A DNA stretch of 64,000 bases from Ancylobacter pratisalsi (GTDB lineage Bacteria > Pseudomonadota > Alphaproteobacteria > Rhizobiales > Xanthobacteraceae): the NCBI RefSeq assembly GCF_010669125.1, contig NZ_CP048630.1, forward strand, positions 4,026,001 through 4,090,000. The letters run 5' to 3'. A program made the translations under genes and the position numbers. The notes under the pieces are model-generated. The model ran no database searches and was not told the DNA's origin. It saw nothing but the letters and a program-made list of their open reading frames with translations. Below, piece after piece: positions 9,140 to 17,219 of this stretch; position 1 is the first letter of the stretch, and each line of letters begins with the position of its first letter.

Positions 9140-10554
9140 CGGCCATACACCAGGTTCGGCAGGTAATAGACCACGTCAGGCACCGCATAGACGATCGCCA
9201 TGGCGATGAAGACCATCAGCAGGAACGGCATGACGCCTCGGAAAATGTCGGTGAGCTGCACCTCTGGAGGGGCTATCCCCTTGAGATAGTAGGCCGACAT
9301 GGCCATGGGTGGCGTGAGGAAGCTGGTCTGCAGATTCAGCGCGACAAGAATGCCGAAGAACAGTGGATCAATGTTGAAGTGCGCCAGCAGCGGCAGGAAG
9401 ATCGGCACGAAGATGATGATGATCTCCGACCATTCCAGTGGCCAGCCGAGGAGAAAGATAATCAGCTGGGCAAGGATCAGGAAGGCGAGGGGCGAGAGAT
9501 TGAGGCCGGTCACGAACTCCGAGATGACCTGCTCGCCGCCGAGATAGGAGAACACCGAGGAGAAGGTGTAGGAGCCGACGAAGAGCCAGCAGACCATCGC
9601 CGTGGTGCGTGCCGTCAGATAGACCGATTCACGCAGCCGCTGGAAGGTGAGTGCGCGGTAGGCGACCGCCAGCAGGATTCCGCCCAACGCGCCGATCGAG
9701 GCGGCCTCGGTCGGTGTCGCGAGCCCGAAGAGGATCGAGCCGAGCACGGAAAGAATCAGCACCGCGAGCGGGAAGAATGAGGTCGCCAGCATCCAAAGCA
9801 CGCGGCCGAGGGGCACATCCGGCACTTCATCGTCCGTGGGGCGCGGCGCCGAACTGGGCTGGAGGATGGAGCGGCCCACCACGTAGATGAGATAAAGCCC
9901 GACCAGAAGGAAGCCCGGCAGCAGAGCGCCCGCGTACAGCCGGACGATGGAGACGCCCGAGGCGGCGGCATAGACGATCAGCATGATGGAAGGTGGGATC
10001 AGGATGCCCAGCGTACCGCCCGCGCAGATGATGCCGGTCGCGAAGCTCTTATCGTAGCGCGCCTTCAGCATGGCGGGCAGGGCGAGCAGGCCCATGAGCG
10101 TTACCACGGCGCCGACGATGCCGGTGGCCGTTGCGAAAAGCGCGCAGGTGATAAGCGCCGCGACGCCCATTGAGCCGGGGACGTTCTTGGAAGCGACATT
10201 GAGGGTGGAGAACAACCGGTCGACGATGTTCGCGCGTTCGACGATGTAGCCCATGAACAGGAACAGGGGGACCGCTGTCAGCACTTCATTCGACATGACC
10301 GTATAGGTCTGGTTGATGAAGAGATCGAAGATACGGTTATTGAAGAAACCCGCTATCCAATCTGACCATTGGTCCCACGCACCCGCTGTTTCGGAGAGCC
10401 TATTATAGGCCCTCCACATGCGGTCGCCGTCGAAATAGGCGAAATAGCCAAAGCCGATGCCCATCGCCATCAGTGTAAAGGCGATAGGAAAGCCCAAAAA
10501 TACTACGAAAATGAAGAGCCCCAGCATCAGCAGGGCGACTTGAGGATCAGTCAC
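9136..10554 (-). CDS. TRAP transporter large permease (DctM family)
   Basis: Integral inner-membrane protein of 472 residues with about twelve hydrophobic helices, matching the DctM subunit that carries solute using the sodium or proton gradient. Family motifs include VALLMLGLFIFVVFLGFPIA at the N-terminus, VPLFLFMGYIVERANI and IICAGGTLGILIPPSIMLI, whose Gly/Pro loop is typical of the transport core. It lies between the small permease (33-base gap) and the amidase (four-base overlap), so a complete DctPQM system is present. The transported compound is unknown; organic acids are the usual substrates. Confidence 0.93.
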   Translation of the reverse strand: MTDPQVALLMLGLFIFVVFLGFPIAFTLMAMGIGFGYFAYFDGDRMWRAYNRLSETAGAWDQWSDWIAGFFNNRIFDLFINQTYTVMSNEVLTAVPLFLFMGYIVERANIVDRLFSTLNVASKNVPGSMGVAALITCALFATATGIVGAVVTLMGLLALPAMLKARYDKSFATGIICAGGTLGILIPPSIMLIVYAAASGVSIVRLYAGALLPGFLLVGLYLIYVVGRSILQPSSAPRPTDDEVPDVPLGRVLWMLATSFFPLAVLILSVLGSILFGLATPTEAASIGALGGILLAVAYRALTFQRLRESVYLTARTTAMVCWLFVGSYTFSSVFSYLGGEQVISEFVTGLNLSPLAFLILAQLIIFLLGWPLEWSEIIIIFVPIFLPLLAHFNIDPLFFGILVALNLQTSFLTPPMAMSAYYLKGIAPPEVQLTDIFRGVMPFLLMVFIAMAIVYAVPDVVYYLPNLVYGR

Positions 10555-10587
10555 AGACGTGCTCCGTCGGGATCTCTAAGCGGGCGG

Positions 10588-11196
10588 TCACGAATGGGCC
10601 CGCTGCTCGAGTTCTTGCTCGCGCTGATGGATGAGGGCTTCCTCGGTCTCCTCGACGTCCTTTTCGGCGCGCAGCCATTCGCCCGTTCGCAGGCAAAGCA
10701 CGCAGCGGAAAATCTGGGCGACGCCCTGGATCGCGAGCAGGAGACCGGCGGCTACCATCACCGACTTGAACTGGAAGATAGGCACGCCGGCAGGGCTGTT
10801 GATGCTGACTTCGCCATAGCTCCACGAGCGGCTCGAGTACTTCCAACCGGTGATGATCAGGGCGAGCACACCAGGGAAGAAGAAGATCAGGTAGAGGACG
10901 AGGTCGACGGCCGCCTGCGTTCGGGGTTTCCAGAGCCGGTAGACAAAGTCGCCTCGGACGTGGCCACCCTGAGAAAGCGTGTAAGCGCCCGCCATCAGAA
11001 AGAGCGTGCCGTACATTATGAAGGACATGTCGAACGCCCAGGGCGTCGGCGCGTTCAGCACATAGCGCACGAAGACTTCGTAGCTGGTGCCGAATGTCAT
11101 CAGCAGGATCAGCCACGCGAATGTCTTGCCAAACCAGCCGGACAGCCGATCGGCCAAACGTATGAATCCAATCAATGGAAGGTGCTCCCCGGTCAC
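10588..11196 (-). CDS. TRAP transporter small permease (DctQ family)
   Basis: Protein of 202 residues with four transmembrane helices, as expected for DctQ, which pairs with DctM. Characteristic parts are AWLILLMTFGTSYEVFVRYV near the first helix, WAFDMSFIMYGTLFLMAGAY in the second and third, and a charged C-terminal tail longer than usual (VEETEEALIHQREQELEQRA) that may form a helix in the cytoplasm. The gene follows dctP after a 52-base gap that contains a strong hairpin and precedes dctM. It is therefore in the same transcription unit but probably expressed below the binding protein. Confidence 0.9.
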   Translation of the reverse strand: MTGEHLPLIGFIRLADRLSGWFGKTFAWLILLMTFGTSYEVFVRYVLNAPTPWAFDMSFIMYGTLFLMAGAYTLSQGGHVRGDFVYRLWKPRTQAAVDLVLYLIFFFPGVLALIITGWKYSSRSWSYGEVSINSPAGVPIFQFKSVMVAAGLLLAIQGVAQIFRCVLCLRTGEWLRAEKDVEETEEALIHQREQELEQRAHS

Positions 11197-11200
11197 TAAG

Positions 11201-11225
11201 CCGGGAGCGCCACAGGCGCTCCCGG
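11201..11225 (-). terminator. Intercistronic hairpin between dctP and dctQ
   Basis: Perfect inverted repeat CCGGGAGCGCC with a three-base loop and the matching arm GGCGCTCCCGG. It lies just after the binding-protein gene in the direction of transcription and has no T-run, so it is more likely an RNA-stabilising or partial attenuation element than a full terminator. Confidence 0.7.
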
Positions 11226-11248
11226 CAGGTGCAGGCTCCGAGTGAAGG

Positions 11249-12379
11249 TCAGATCGCGAGTTTTCCGGGGAAGTAGTGATTGTAGGCGAGGCCGAGATCG
11301 GCCGCGTTCATCAGCTCATAGTAGGTGACCCGTTCCACCCACGCGCGCTGGCTCTCCATCACCCGGCGCATGTAATCGTCCTTCGAGAGCGTCTCGATCA
11401 GCGCGTCCCAAGCGACCAGCTGTGCCGCGAGGATGTCCTTGGGCGTGCGGTACACCGTGACGCCGAGCTGTTCCTGGAGCTTCTTGAGGTCGGCCGAGTA
11501 GTTGTCGAGCGCGAAATAGGTGTTCGACGCCGCCGAGGCATCGACGCCGTGCCGCAGGATCGCCTGCAGGTCGGGGTCGAGATCGTCCATGAAGTCCCGG
11601 TTGAACAGGAATTCGAAGGCTTCAGATGCCTGATGATAGGAGCTGAGATAGTAGTTGGTGGCCACGTCTGCCGTGCCGAAGCGCAGGTCCGACGAGGGAT
11701 TGTTGAACTCGAACGCATCGATGACGCCGCGTTCCATCGCTGGCACGATTTCGCCGCCTGGAAGCTGGGCGACGCTCATGCCCATCTGCTGCATCAGGTC
11801 GGCCGCCAGTCCGACGGTACGGTACTTGATGCCCTGAATGTCGGCGACGCCGTTGATCGGCTTCTTGAACCAGCCAAAGGGCTGCGCCGGCATCGGGAAG
11901 CCGAACAGGCCGTAGACGTTGAGGCCGAGGATGTCCTGGGTAAGCTCGCGATAAAGTTCCTGTCCGCCGCCCTGGTAATACCAGCCGAGCATCGTGGTGG
12001 CGGAGCCGCCAAAGACGGGGCCGGTTCCGAAGAAGGACGCGCCCTTGTGCTTGCCGTACCAATAGGAAGACACGCTGTGCGCGGCGTCGATCACGCCGTC
12101 ATTGACGCCGTCGAGCACCTGGAAGGCACCGACCACCGCGCCAGCGGGCAGGAGATCGATCTTGAGACGTCCGCCCGACATTTCCTCAACGGCGACGACA
12201 TACTGACGGGCGAAGTCCATCCAGATGTCCGATGCCGGCCAGGAAGTCTGCATCTTTACCACTACCGGGGCCTGGGCAAGCACGGCCGGTGCGGCGAGAG
12301 CGCTGGCGGCGACGCCACCCGCGAGAGCGCCCGAGCTGAGAAATGAGCGACGCGAGAGCGCCTTCGTAGACTTCGACAT
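11249..12379 (-). CDS. TRAP transporter periplasmic substrate-binding protein (DctP family)
   Basis: Periplasmic receptor of 376 residues. The N-terminus MSKSTKALSRRSFLSSG carries a twin-arginine signal (SRRSFL) followed by ALAGGVAASALAAPAVLAQA, so it is exported folded through Tat. The mature part begins VVVKMQTSWPASD, and later shows GIKYRTVGLAADLMQQMG, the region that contains the conserved DctP arginine contacting a ligand carboxylate. The ATG at 12379 has a strong GGAGG upstream; an in-frame start at 12430 would precede this signal and is rejected. It is the first gene of the dctPQM-amidase operon. The ligand is probably an organic acid, perhaps bearing an amide given the linked amidase. 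Confidence 0.92.
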   Translation of the reverse strand: MSKSTKALSRRSFLSSGALAGGVAASALAAPAVLAQAPVVVKMQTSWPASDIWMDFARQYVVAVEEMSGGRLKIDLLPAGAVVGAFQVLDGVNDGVIDAAHSVSSYWYGKHKGASFFGTGPVFGGSATTMLGWYYQGGGQELYRELTQDILGLNVYGLFGFPMPAQPFGWFKKPINGVADIQGIKYRTVGLAADLMQQMGMSVAQLPGGEIVPAMERGVIDAFEFNNPSSDLRFGTADVATNYYLSSYHQASEAFEFLFNRDFMDDLDPDLQAILRHGVDASAASNTYFALDNYSADLKKLQEQLGVTVYRTPKDILAAQLVAWDALIETLSKDDYMRRVMESQRAWVERVTYYELMNAADLGLAYNHYFPGKLAI

Positions 12380-12401
12380 TCGTTCCTCCCGTTTTCGGAT
12401 T

Positions 12402-12417
12402 CCGGATATTGATCCGG
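12402..12417. promoter_or_regulatory. Palindrome upstream of dctP
   Basis: CCGGAT, a four-base spacer, then ATCCGG, located about 23-38 bases before the dctP start codon. It could be an operator for a regulator not encoded in this operon, or a leader hairpin. Function is inferred from position only. Confidence 0.35.
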
Positions 12418-13220
12418 TTGAATTCGGCACTTTAAGCGGCCGATTTACATTTAGGTGATCGAGTAGGCGATATTACGAGTGATCGGCAAATGACGTTTAG
12501 TTCAGTCCGTAGAAGTTGTTATTAGCTTTCAGGTTCTCCAGAGCAGACAAGAAAAAGCTGTCGGTCGAGCGAAGTGCTGACCGTTATACATGCTGTGCTG
12601 GACCCCAATGCTGATCCCTCGGCAGTCCTACAGGTGGTTCAGTTGCGGGTCTTCAGTTACGCAACGACGTCAGCGGCGTGGATTACCTTGTCGCGCCACC
12701 TCATGCTCCCATGGCGATCGTCACATGCGTCTCGCAAGCAACTAGGAGCGTGTTGTGGAGATACGCAGCATCCACTTCAGCGTCGCTTGAACCGCAGCCT
12801 GCAGGCCATTGGCTCGGAGCGGGTGTTACGCGCGTCCCGAACCGTTGGAACCCCGTCTAGCAACGTGCAGCCCGTCATCGGGCCAATACGTGCTTGCGGC
12901 ACTGCCGTGGAATAAATGGCTCATACTTCCTCCCAATGTGCGTACCCAGATGAACTGAGTTCTCCACACTGCGAGACCGGGCATCCGGTCTCGCCGGGCA
13001 GCGCTTGTGCGCCTTGTCCCGATGGCACAAGGAGACGATGCCCGGGGGGCAAGCGCAAGTACTAAATTGTAGCTTTTTACCCAATCGGATTGGACGAAAG
13101 TCGTAGACGGCGGCGCTATCGCAACGATTCCGCGTGATTTCGTCATCCCCTTGTCATTCGCAGATACTTGAAGTGCGCCCCAAGGCGGACTCGGGGTCCG
13201 CGCCACCAGGGATCTCACTC
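12418..13220. other. ~800-base intergenic region with inverted repeats
   Basis: No convincing gene. Short open frames occur on both strands without family features; one plus-strand frame ending at a stop near 13172 reads IATIPRDFVIPLSFADT and could be a gene remnant. The right half contains several inverted repeats (see 12972-13065). The region must hold the divergent promoters of dctP and of the phytase-like gene. Confidence 0.4.
12972..12995. repeat. Perfect 10-base inverted repeat in a structured segment
   Basis: GCGAGACCGG, loop GCAT, CCGGTCTCGC. Further complementary pairs nearby are CCTTGT with ACAAGG, CCGGGCATC with GATGCCCGG, and GCGCTTG with CAAGCGC, all within about 12979-13060. 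The pairings are partly mutually exclusive, as expected for a switching RNA or a decayed repeat. Confidence 0.55.
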
Positions 13221-15434
13221 ATGCGCTCCATTCTTCTCGCAGGCGTGTCGGCCATCGTGCTTGGCCTTGCGGCTTCCGCAGCTGTTGCCCAGTCGCCGGC
13301 GCCGTTCAATCGCATTGCGACGTTCAATGTCATCGACAACCTGCCCGCAGGCGCGGATCCGTCAAAGTCGACAGCGGCCGAGATCATCACCTTTACCGAG
13401 GATGGCAACACGCTGATCTACAGCGACAGCCCCGGGCATCGGATCGGCTTCGTCGACATCACCGATCCGAATATGCCGAAGGCCGCCGGTGTGGTGGCTC
13501 TGGACGGCGAGCCGACGACGACCGTCGTTATCGGTGGCAAGGCCTATGTCGGCGTGAACACCTCGGTGACGAAGTCGAACCCTTCAGGCCATCTCGCGGT
13601 GGTCGACATCGCCACGCGCAAGGTCGAAGACAAGATCGACCTGGGCGGCCAGCCTGATGCCGTGGCCAAGAGTCCGGATGGCAGCTACCTGGCCATCGCC
13701 ATCGAGAATGAGCGCGATGAGGAGATCAATGACGGCGCGATGCCCCAGCTGCCGCCGGGCAACCTGACCTATTTCGAGGTCAAGAACGGCCGCGTGGTCG
13801 ACGAGTCCAAGAAGGTTGTTGATCTCACGGGCCTCGCCGCCGTAGTGCCCGAGGACCCCGAGCCTGAATATGTCGACATCAACTCCCGCAACGAAGTCGT
13901 CGTGACGCTGCAGGAGAACAATCACATCGTTATCGTGGACCTGCCCACCGGCAAGGTGACGAACAGCTTCTCCGCTGGCACGGTGGACCTCGACCAGATC
14001 GATACCAAGAAGGACAAGGTGATCGACCTGTCCGGCTCGATGAAGGATGTGCCGCGCGAGCCCGACACCGTTCAGTGGATCGATGACAACCGCTTTGTCA
14101 TTGCCAATGAAGGCGACTGGAAAGGCGGCACGCGCGGCTTCAGCATCTTCGACAAGACCGGCAAGCTGCTGTTCGAGTCCGGCAACGTGCCGGAGCACAT
14201 GGCGGTGAGCCTTGGGCACTACCCCGACAAGCGCAACAAGAAGGGCATCGAGATGGAGGGCGCAGAAGTCGCGACCTTCGGTGATGACCGCCTGATCTTC
14301 GTTGCCTCCGAGCGCGGCTCCATTGTTTTTGTGTACCGCGACAAGGGTGGTGCCGAGGCACCGGAATTCCTGCAGGTGCTGCCGGGTGGCATCGGGCCGG
14401 AGGGGCTGATGGCCATTCCGAGCCGCAACCTGTTCGTCACCGCCAGCGAAACGGACCTGCGCGATGAAGGCGGGATTGGTTCCGTCGTGACGGTCTACGA
14501 GCGCCAGGCTGGCAAGAGCTCGACCTATCCGACCATCAAGTCGGTGAACGGGCCTGACGGTCTGCCGATCTGGTGGTCCGCGCTCTCCGGCTTCGCGGCG
14601 GATCCCGCAACGCCTGCCAAGCTCTATGCCGTGACCGACAGCGCGTATGCGCAGGCCCGGGTACTGACCGTCGACGCTTCGTCGATCCCGGCGAAGATCA
14701 CCGACGCGATGGTGCTGACCCGCGACGGGCAGCCGGCCAAGGGGCTCGACCTCGAAGGCATCGCGGTTCGGCCGGAAGGGGGCTTCTGGATCGTTTCCGA
14801 AGGCAATCCGGAGAAGAAGGAAAATCCGACGCAGAATCTTCTGCTGCGCGTGGGTGCCGATGGCGCGATCGCCGAGGAGATTGCCCTTCCTGAAGCCGTC
14901 GCCGCACAGGCCAAGCGCTTCGGCTTCGAGGGTGTGGCCGTGGTCGGTTCCGGCGCGAACGAGACGGTCTGGATCGCCGTTCAGCGGGAGTGGAAGGACG
15001 ATCCCAAGGGCTTCGTGAAGCTGATCGCCTACACGCCCGCAACGATGAGCTGGGCTTATGTGCGCTATCCGCTCGACCAGCCCGAAAAGGGGTGGATCGG
15101 CCTCTCTGAGCTGACCGCCTACAAGGACGGCTTTCTGGTGATCGAGCGCGACAACCAGATCGGCCCCAGCGCCAAGGTGAAGAAGCTCACCTATGTCTCG
15201 CTCAAGGGAGTGACCCCGGTCGCCCTGGGGTCGGAGGCCCAGCCGCCGGTGCTGGTCAAAACCGACGCGAAGGACCTTCTGCCGCTTCTCAAGGCTCCCA
15301 ACGGCTATGTGCTCGACAAGATCGAGAGCTTTGCCATCGACAAGGACGGCAATGCGTTTCTCGTGACGGACAATGACGGCGTCGACGGTTCTTCCGGCGA
15401 AACCCAGTTCTTCGCCATCGGCAAGATGAACTGA
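13221..15434 (+). CDS. Secreted phytase-esterase-like beta-propeller protein
   Basis: Periplasmic or secreted protein of 737 residues. The signal peptide MRSILLAGVSAIVLGLAASA ends at AVA-Q. The N-terminal half is a propeller-like region with repeats such as HRIGFVDITDPNMPKAAGVV and HLAVVDIATRKVEDKIDLGG. The C-terminal half fits the 'esterase-like activity of phytase' domain (GLDLEGIAVRPEGGFWIVSE, FGFEGVAVVGSGANETVWIA). The family is linked to phosphate-ester hydrolysis but few members are characterised, so phosphate scavenging is an inference. An upstream in-frame start at 13134 would precede the signal and is rejected. The gene stands alone, is preceded by a structured intergenic region and followed by a strong terminator. 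Confidence 0.8.
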   Translation: MRSILLAGVSAIVLGLAASAAVAQSPAPFNRIATFNVIDNLPAGADPSKSTAAEIITFTEDGNTLIYSDSPGHRIGFVDITDPNMPKAAGVVALDGEPTTTVVIGGKAYVGVNTSVTKSNPSGHLAVVDIATRKVEDKIDLGGQPDAVAKSPDGSYLAIAIENERDEEINDGAMPQLPPGNLTYFEVKNGRVVDESKKVVDLTGLAAVVPEDPEPEYVDINSRNEVVVTLQENNHIVIVDLPTGKVTNSFSAGTVDLDQIDTKKDKVIDLSGSMKDVPREPDTVQWIDDNRFVIANEGDWKGGTRGFSIFDKTGKLLFESGNVPEHMAVSLGHYPDKRNKKGIEMEGAEVATFGDDRLIFVASERGSIVFVYRDKGGAEAPEFLQVLPGGIGPEGLMAIPSRNLFVTASETDLRDEGGIGSVVTVYERQAGKSSTYPTIKSVNGPDGLPIWWSALSGFAADPATPAKLYAVTDSAYAQARVLTVDASSIPAKITDAMVLTRDGQPAKGLDLEGIAVRPEGGFWIVSEGNPEKKENPTQNLLLRVGADGAIAEEIALPEAVAAQAKRFGFEGVAVVGSGANETVWIAVQREWKDDPKGFVKLIAYTPATMSWAYVRYPLDQPEKGWIGLSELTAYKDGFLVIERDNQIGPSAKVKKLTYVSLKGVTPVALGSEAQPPVLVKTDAKDLLPLLKAPNGYVLDKIESFAIDKDGNAFLVTDNDGVDGSSGETQFFAIGKMN

Positions 15435-15460
15435 TCGCATAACCATAGCCATCAAGGTGG

Positions 15461-15486
15461 ACGGGCGCCCTCGCGGCGCCCGTTTT
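15461..15486 (+). terminator. Rho-independent terminator after the phytase-like gene
   Basis: ACGGGCGCC, five-base loop, GGCGCCCGT, then a short T-run (TTTT). It lies 27 bases after the stop codon. Confidence 0.85.
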
Positions 15487-15563
15487 GCGTTTGGCCTGGG
15501 TGCATTCCGGCGAGGGGCCTGCCTGTCATGAAGGAACCCTCGTCAAACGGACCATGTTGATTT

Positions 15564-15583
15564 ATGACTGACTGGTCAGTCAT
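15564..15583. promoter_or_regulatory. TetR-type operator palindrome
   Basis: ATGACTGAC, two bases, GTCAGTCAT: nine-base arms located 15 bases before the GTG of the TetR-family gene. The TGACTGACTGGTCAGTCA core is typical of TetR operators, so this is the likely autoregulatory site controlling the whole export operon. Confidence 0.8.
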
Positions 15584-15597
15584 AGAAGGAGGGCGGC

Positions 15598-16260
15598 GTG
15601 GCCGACGAATCCGACGCGCACGGAGGTACTGTTTCGCCGGCGCGTGGCCGGAAAGCGGGCAGGGACCCGGCCGATCGCCGTCGGGCGATACTCGACGCCG
15701 CCCTTGTGGTGTTCGCAGAGCGCGGTTTCGCCGGGGCGCGCATGCAGGACGTGGCCACCCGCGCCGGCGTCGCGAAAGGCACGCTTTACCTCTATTTCAA
15801 GGCCAAGGAGGCGCTCTTCGAAGGGCTTGTGCGTGAAGCGATCGATCCGGTTTTGGGCCGGATGGAGCGCGAATTCGCGGAGTTTACCGGCAGCACACGG
15901 CAGTTCCTCTCGGTGCTGTTCGCGCATCTGGCCAACGAAGCGGTGCGTTCACCGCGCCGGCATGTCATTCGGCTGCTGCTTGGCGAGGGGGAGCGCTTTC
16001 CCGAGCTTGCCGATTTCTATTATCGCGAGGTGGTATCGCGGGGGCTCGGCCTGTTGCGTGCGATCAACGCGCGTGCGCTGGAGCGCGGTGAGATCTCCTC
16101 CGACGCGGGACTGCGCTTTCCCCAGCTTCTCGTCGCCCCTCTTCTCGTCGCCACGGCGTGGGAGGGCTTGTTTCAGCGCAACGAAACACTGGACGTGGCG
16201 GGCATGTTGGAAGCGCATGCTGAGATCGTGCTGAGGGGGCTAGGGTGGAGGGATTCATGA
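15598..16260 (+). CDS. TetR/AcrR-family transcriptional regulator
   Basis: Repressor of 220 residues, a usual TetR length. A disordered, charged N-terminus precedes the helix-turn-helix: RRRAILDAALVVFAERGFAG near residues 27-46, then VATRAGVAKGTLYLYFKAKE near 52-71, with the recognition helix AKGTLYLYF. The remaining ligand-binding domain is helical with no recognised ligand. GTG is the start, with GAAGGAGGG just upstream. The gene overlaps the HlyD-type gene by four bases (ATGA), so the regulator is co-translated with the efflux genes it presumably represses through the palindrome at 15564-15583. Confidence 0.92.
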   Translation: MADESDAHGGTVSPARGRKAGRDPADRRRAILDAALVVFAERGFAGARMQDVATRAGVAKGTLYLYFKAKEALFEGLVREAIDPVLGRMEREFAEFTGSTRQFLSVLFAHLANEAVRSPRRHVIRLLLGEGERFPELADFYYREVVSRGLGLLRAINARALERGEISSDAGLRFPQLLVAPLLVATAWEGLFQRNETLDVAGMLEAHAEIVLRGLGWRDS

Positions 16261-17219
16261 GGCGCATCCGCTCAAAGGGGGGCCTCGGTGCGCTGCTGCT
16301 CGCCCTTGCGCTGGCGGCGTGCGCCGACAAAGGCCCGCCGCGCTATCAGGGCTATGCCGAATCCGAGCTTATTTTCGTTGGCCCCGATGAGAGCGGTCGG
16401 GTGACGCGGCTTGATGTCGATGAGGGCGACCGTGTGCAGAAGGGCCAGATGCTCTTCCAGATCGACCCTGTGCTGCAACAGTCCGAGGTCGATTCAGCTG
16501 TGGCCAATCTGGACGAGGCCAAGGCCCAACTCGCCGATCTCAAGGCCAGCGCCCAGCGCCCTGAAGAGATCGCGGTGCTGGAGGCCAGCCAGCGGCGCGC
16601 TCAGGCGGCGCTGGAACTGTCGCGCATCGAGCTTGGAAGGCAGCAGGATCTTTACGCCAAGAAAGTCGGCTCCAAGGCGGCGCTGGACAGCGCGCAGGCG
16701 AGTTTCGACCAGAACCAGGCGGCGCTGGACGAAATCAGCAAGCAGATGGATGTCGGGCGCCTGGCATCGCGTGATGAGCGGGTGACGGCCGCTGAGAAGG
16801 CCGTGCTCGTCGCGCAGGCAAACCTCGACGCGGCGACAACGAGGCTTGAACGCCGCAAGCTCACCGCGCCTTCCGATGGCTCGGTGGAGACGGTTTATTT
16901 CCGCCCAGGCGAATTGGTGCCGGTCGGGCGACCGGTGCTGTCGCTGCTGCCGCCGGAACTCATCAAGATGCGCTTCTTCGTGCCCGAACCGGACCTGAAC
17001 CGTTTCAAGCTCGGCACAAAAGTGCAGGTGAGCTGCGACGGCTGCGGGGAGGGCGTTGCCGCCACGGTAAGCTACATTGCCGAGGAGGCCGAATACACGC
17101 CACCGGTCATCTATAGTCTCGACGAGCGCGCCAAGCTTGTCTTCATGCTGGAGGCCAGGCCGGAAGATCCGCTGAAGTTGCGCCCCGGCCAGCCAATCAC
17201 CGTCGAGATCGCGCAATGA
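16257..17219 (+). CDS. HlyD-family membrane fusion lipoprotein of an ABC exporter
   Basis: Periplasmic adaptor of 320 residues. The N-terminus ends in the lipobox LALAAC, so it is a lipoprotein anchored in the inner membrane. The biotinyl-lipoyl half is ESGRVTRLDVDEGDRVQKGQ, followed by a long alpha-helical coiled-coil hairpin (about residues 70-190, with ALDSAQASFDQNQAALDEIS) and the second lipoyl half RRKLTAPSDGSVETVYFRPG. It links an inner-membrane ABC pump to an outer-membrane channel. Overlaps with both neighbours place it in a TetR-HlyD-ATPase-permease operon like ybhGFSR of enterobacteria, but with one permease here. The ATG at 16257 lies in the stop of the regulator gene. Confidence 0.92.
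   Translation: MRRIRSKGGLGALLLALALAACADKGPPRYQGYAESELIFVGPDESGRVTRLDVDEGDRVQKGQMLFQIDPVLQQSEVDSAVANLDEAKAQLADLKASAQRPEEIAVLEASQRRAQAALELSRIELGRQQDLYAKKVGSKAALDSAQASFDQNQAALDEISKQMDVGRLASRDERVTAAEKAVLVAQANLDAATTRLERRKLTAPSDGSVETVYFRPGELVPVGRPVLSLLPPELIKMRFFVPEPDLNRFKLGTKVQVSCDGCGEGVAATVSYIAEEAEYTPPVIYSLDERAKLVFMLEARPEDPLKLRPGQPITVEIAQ

Noticed and set aside
12574..12915. Short open frames in the gap before the phytase-like gene
   Set aside because: Low-complexity translations without ribosome binding sites or conserved motifs; left as unannotated intergenic sequence.
13584..15455. Long minus-strand frame (623 codons) across the phytase-like gene
   Set aside because: The plus strand has a signal peptide and clear domain; the minus frame looks like a mirror of it (many His, Arg, Asp and Gly).
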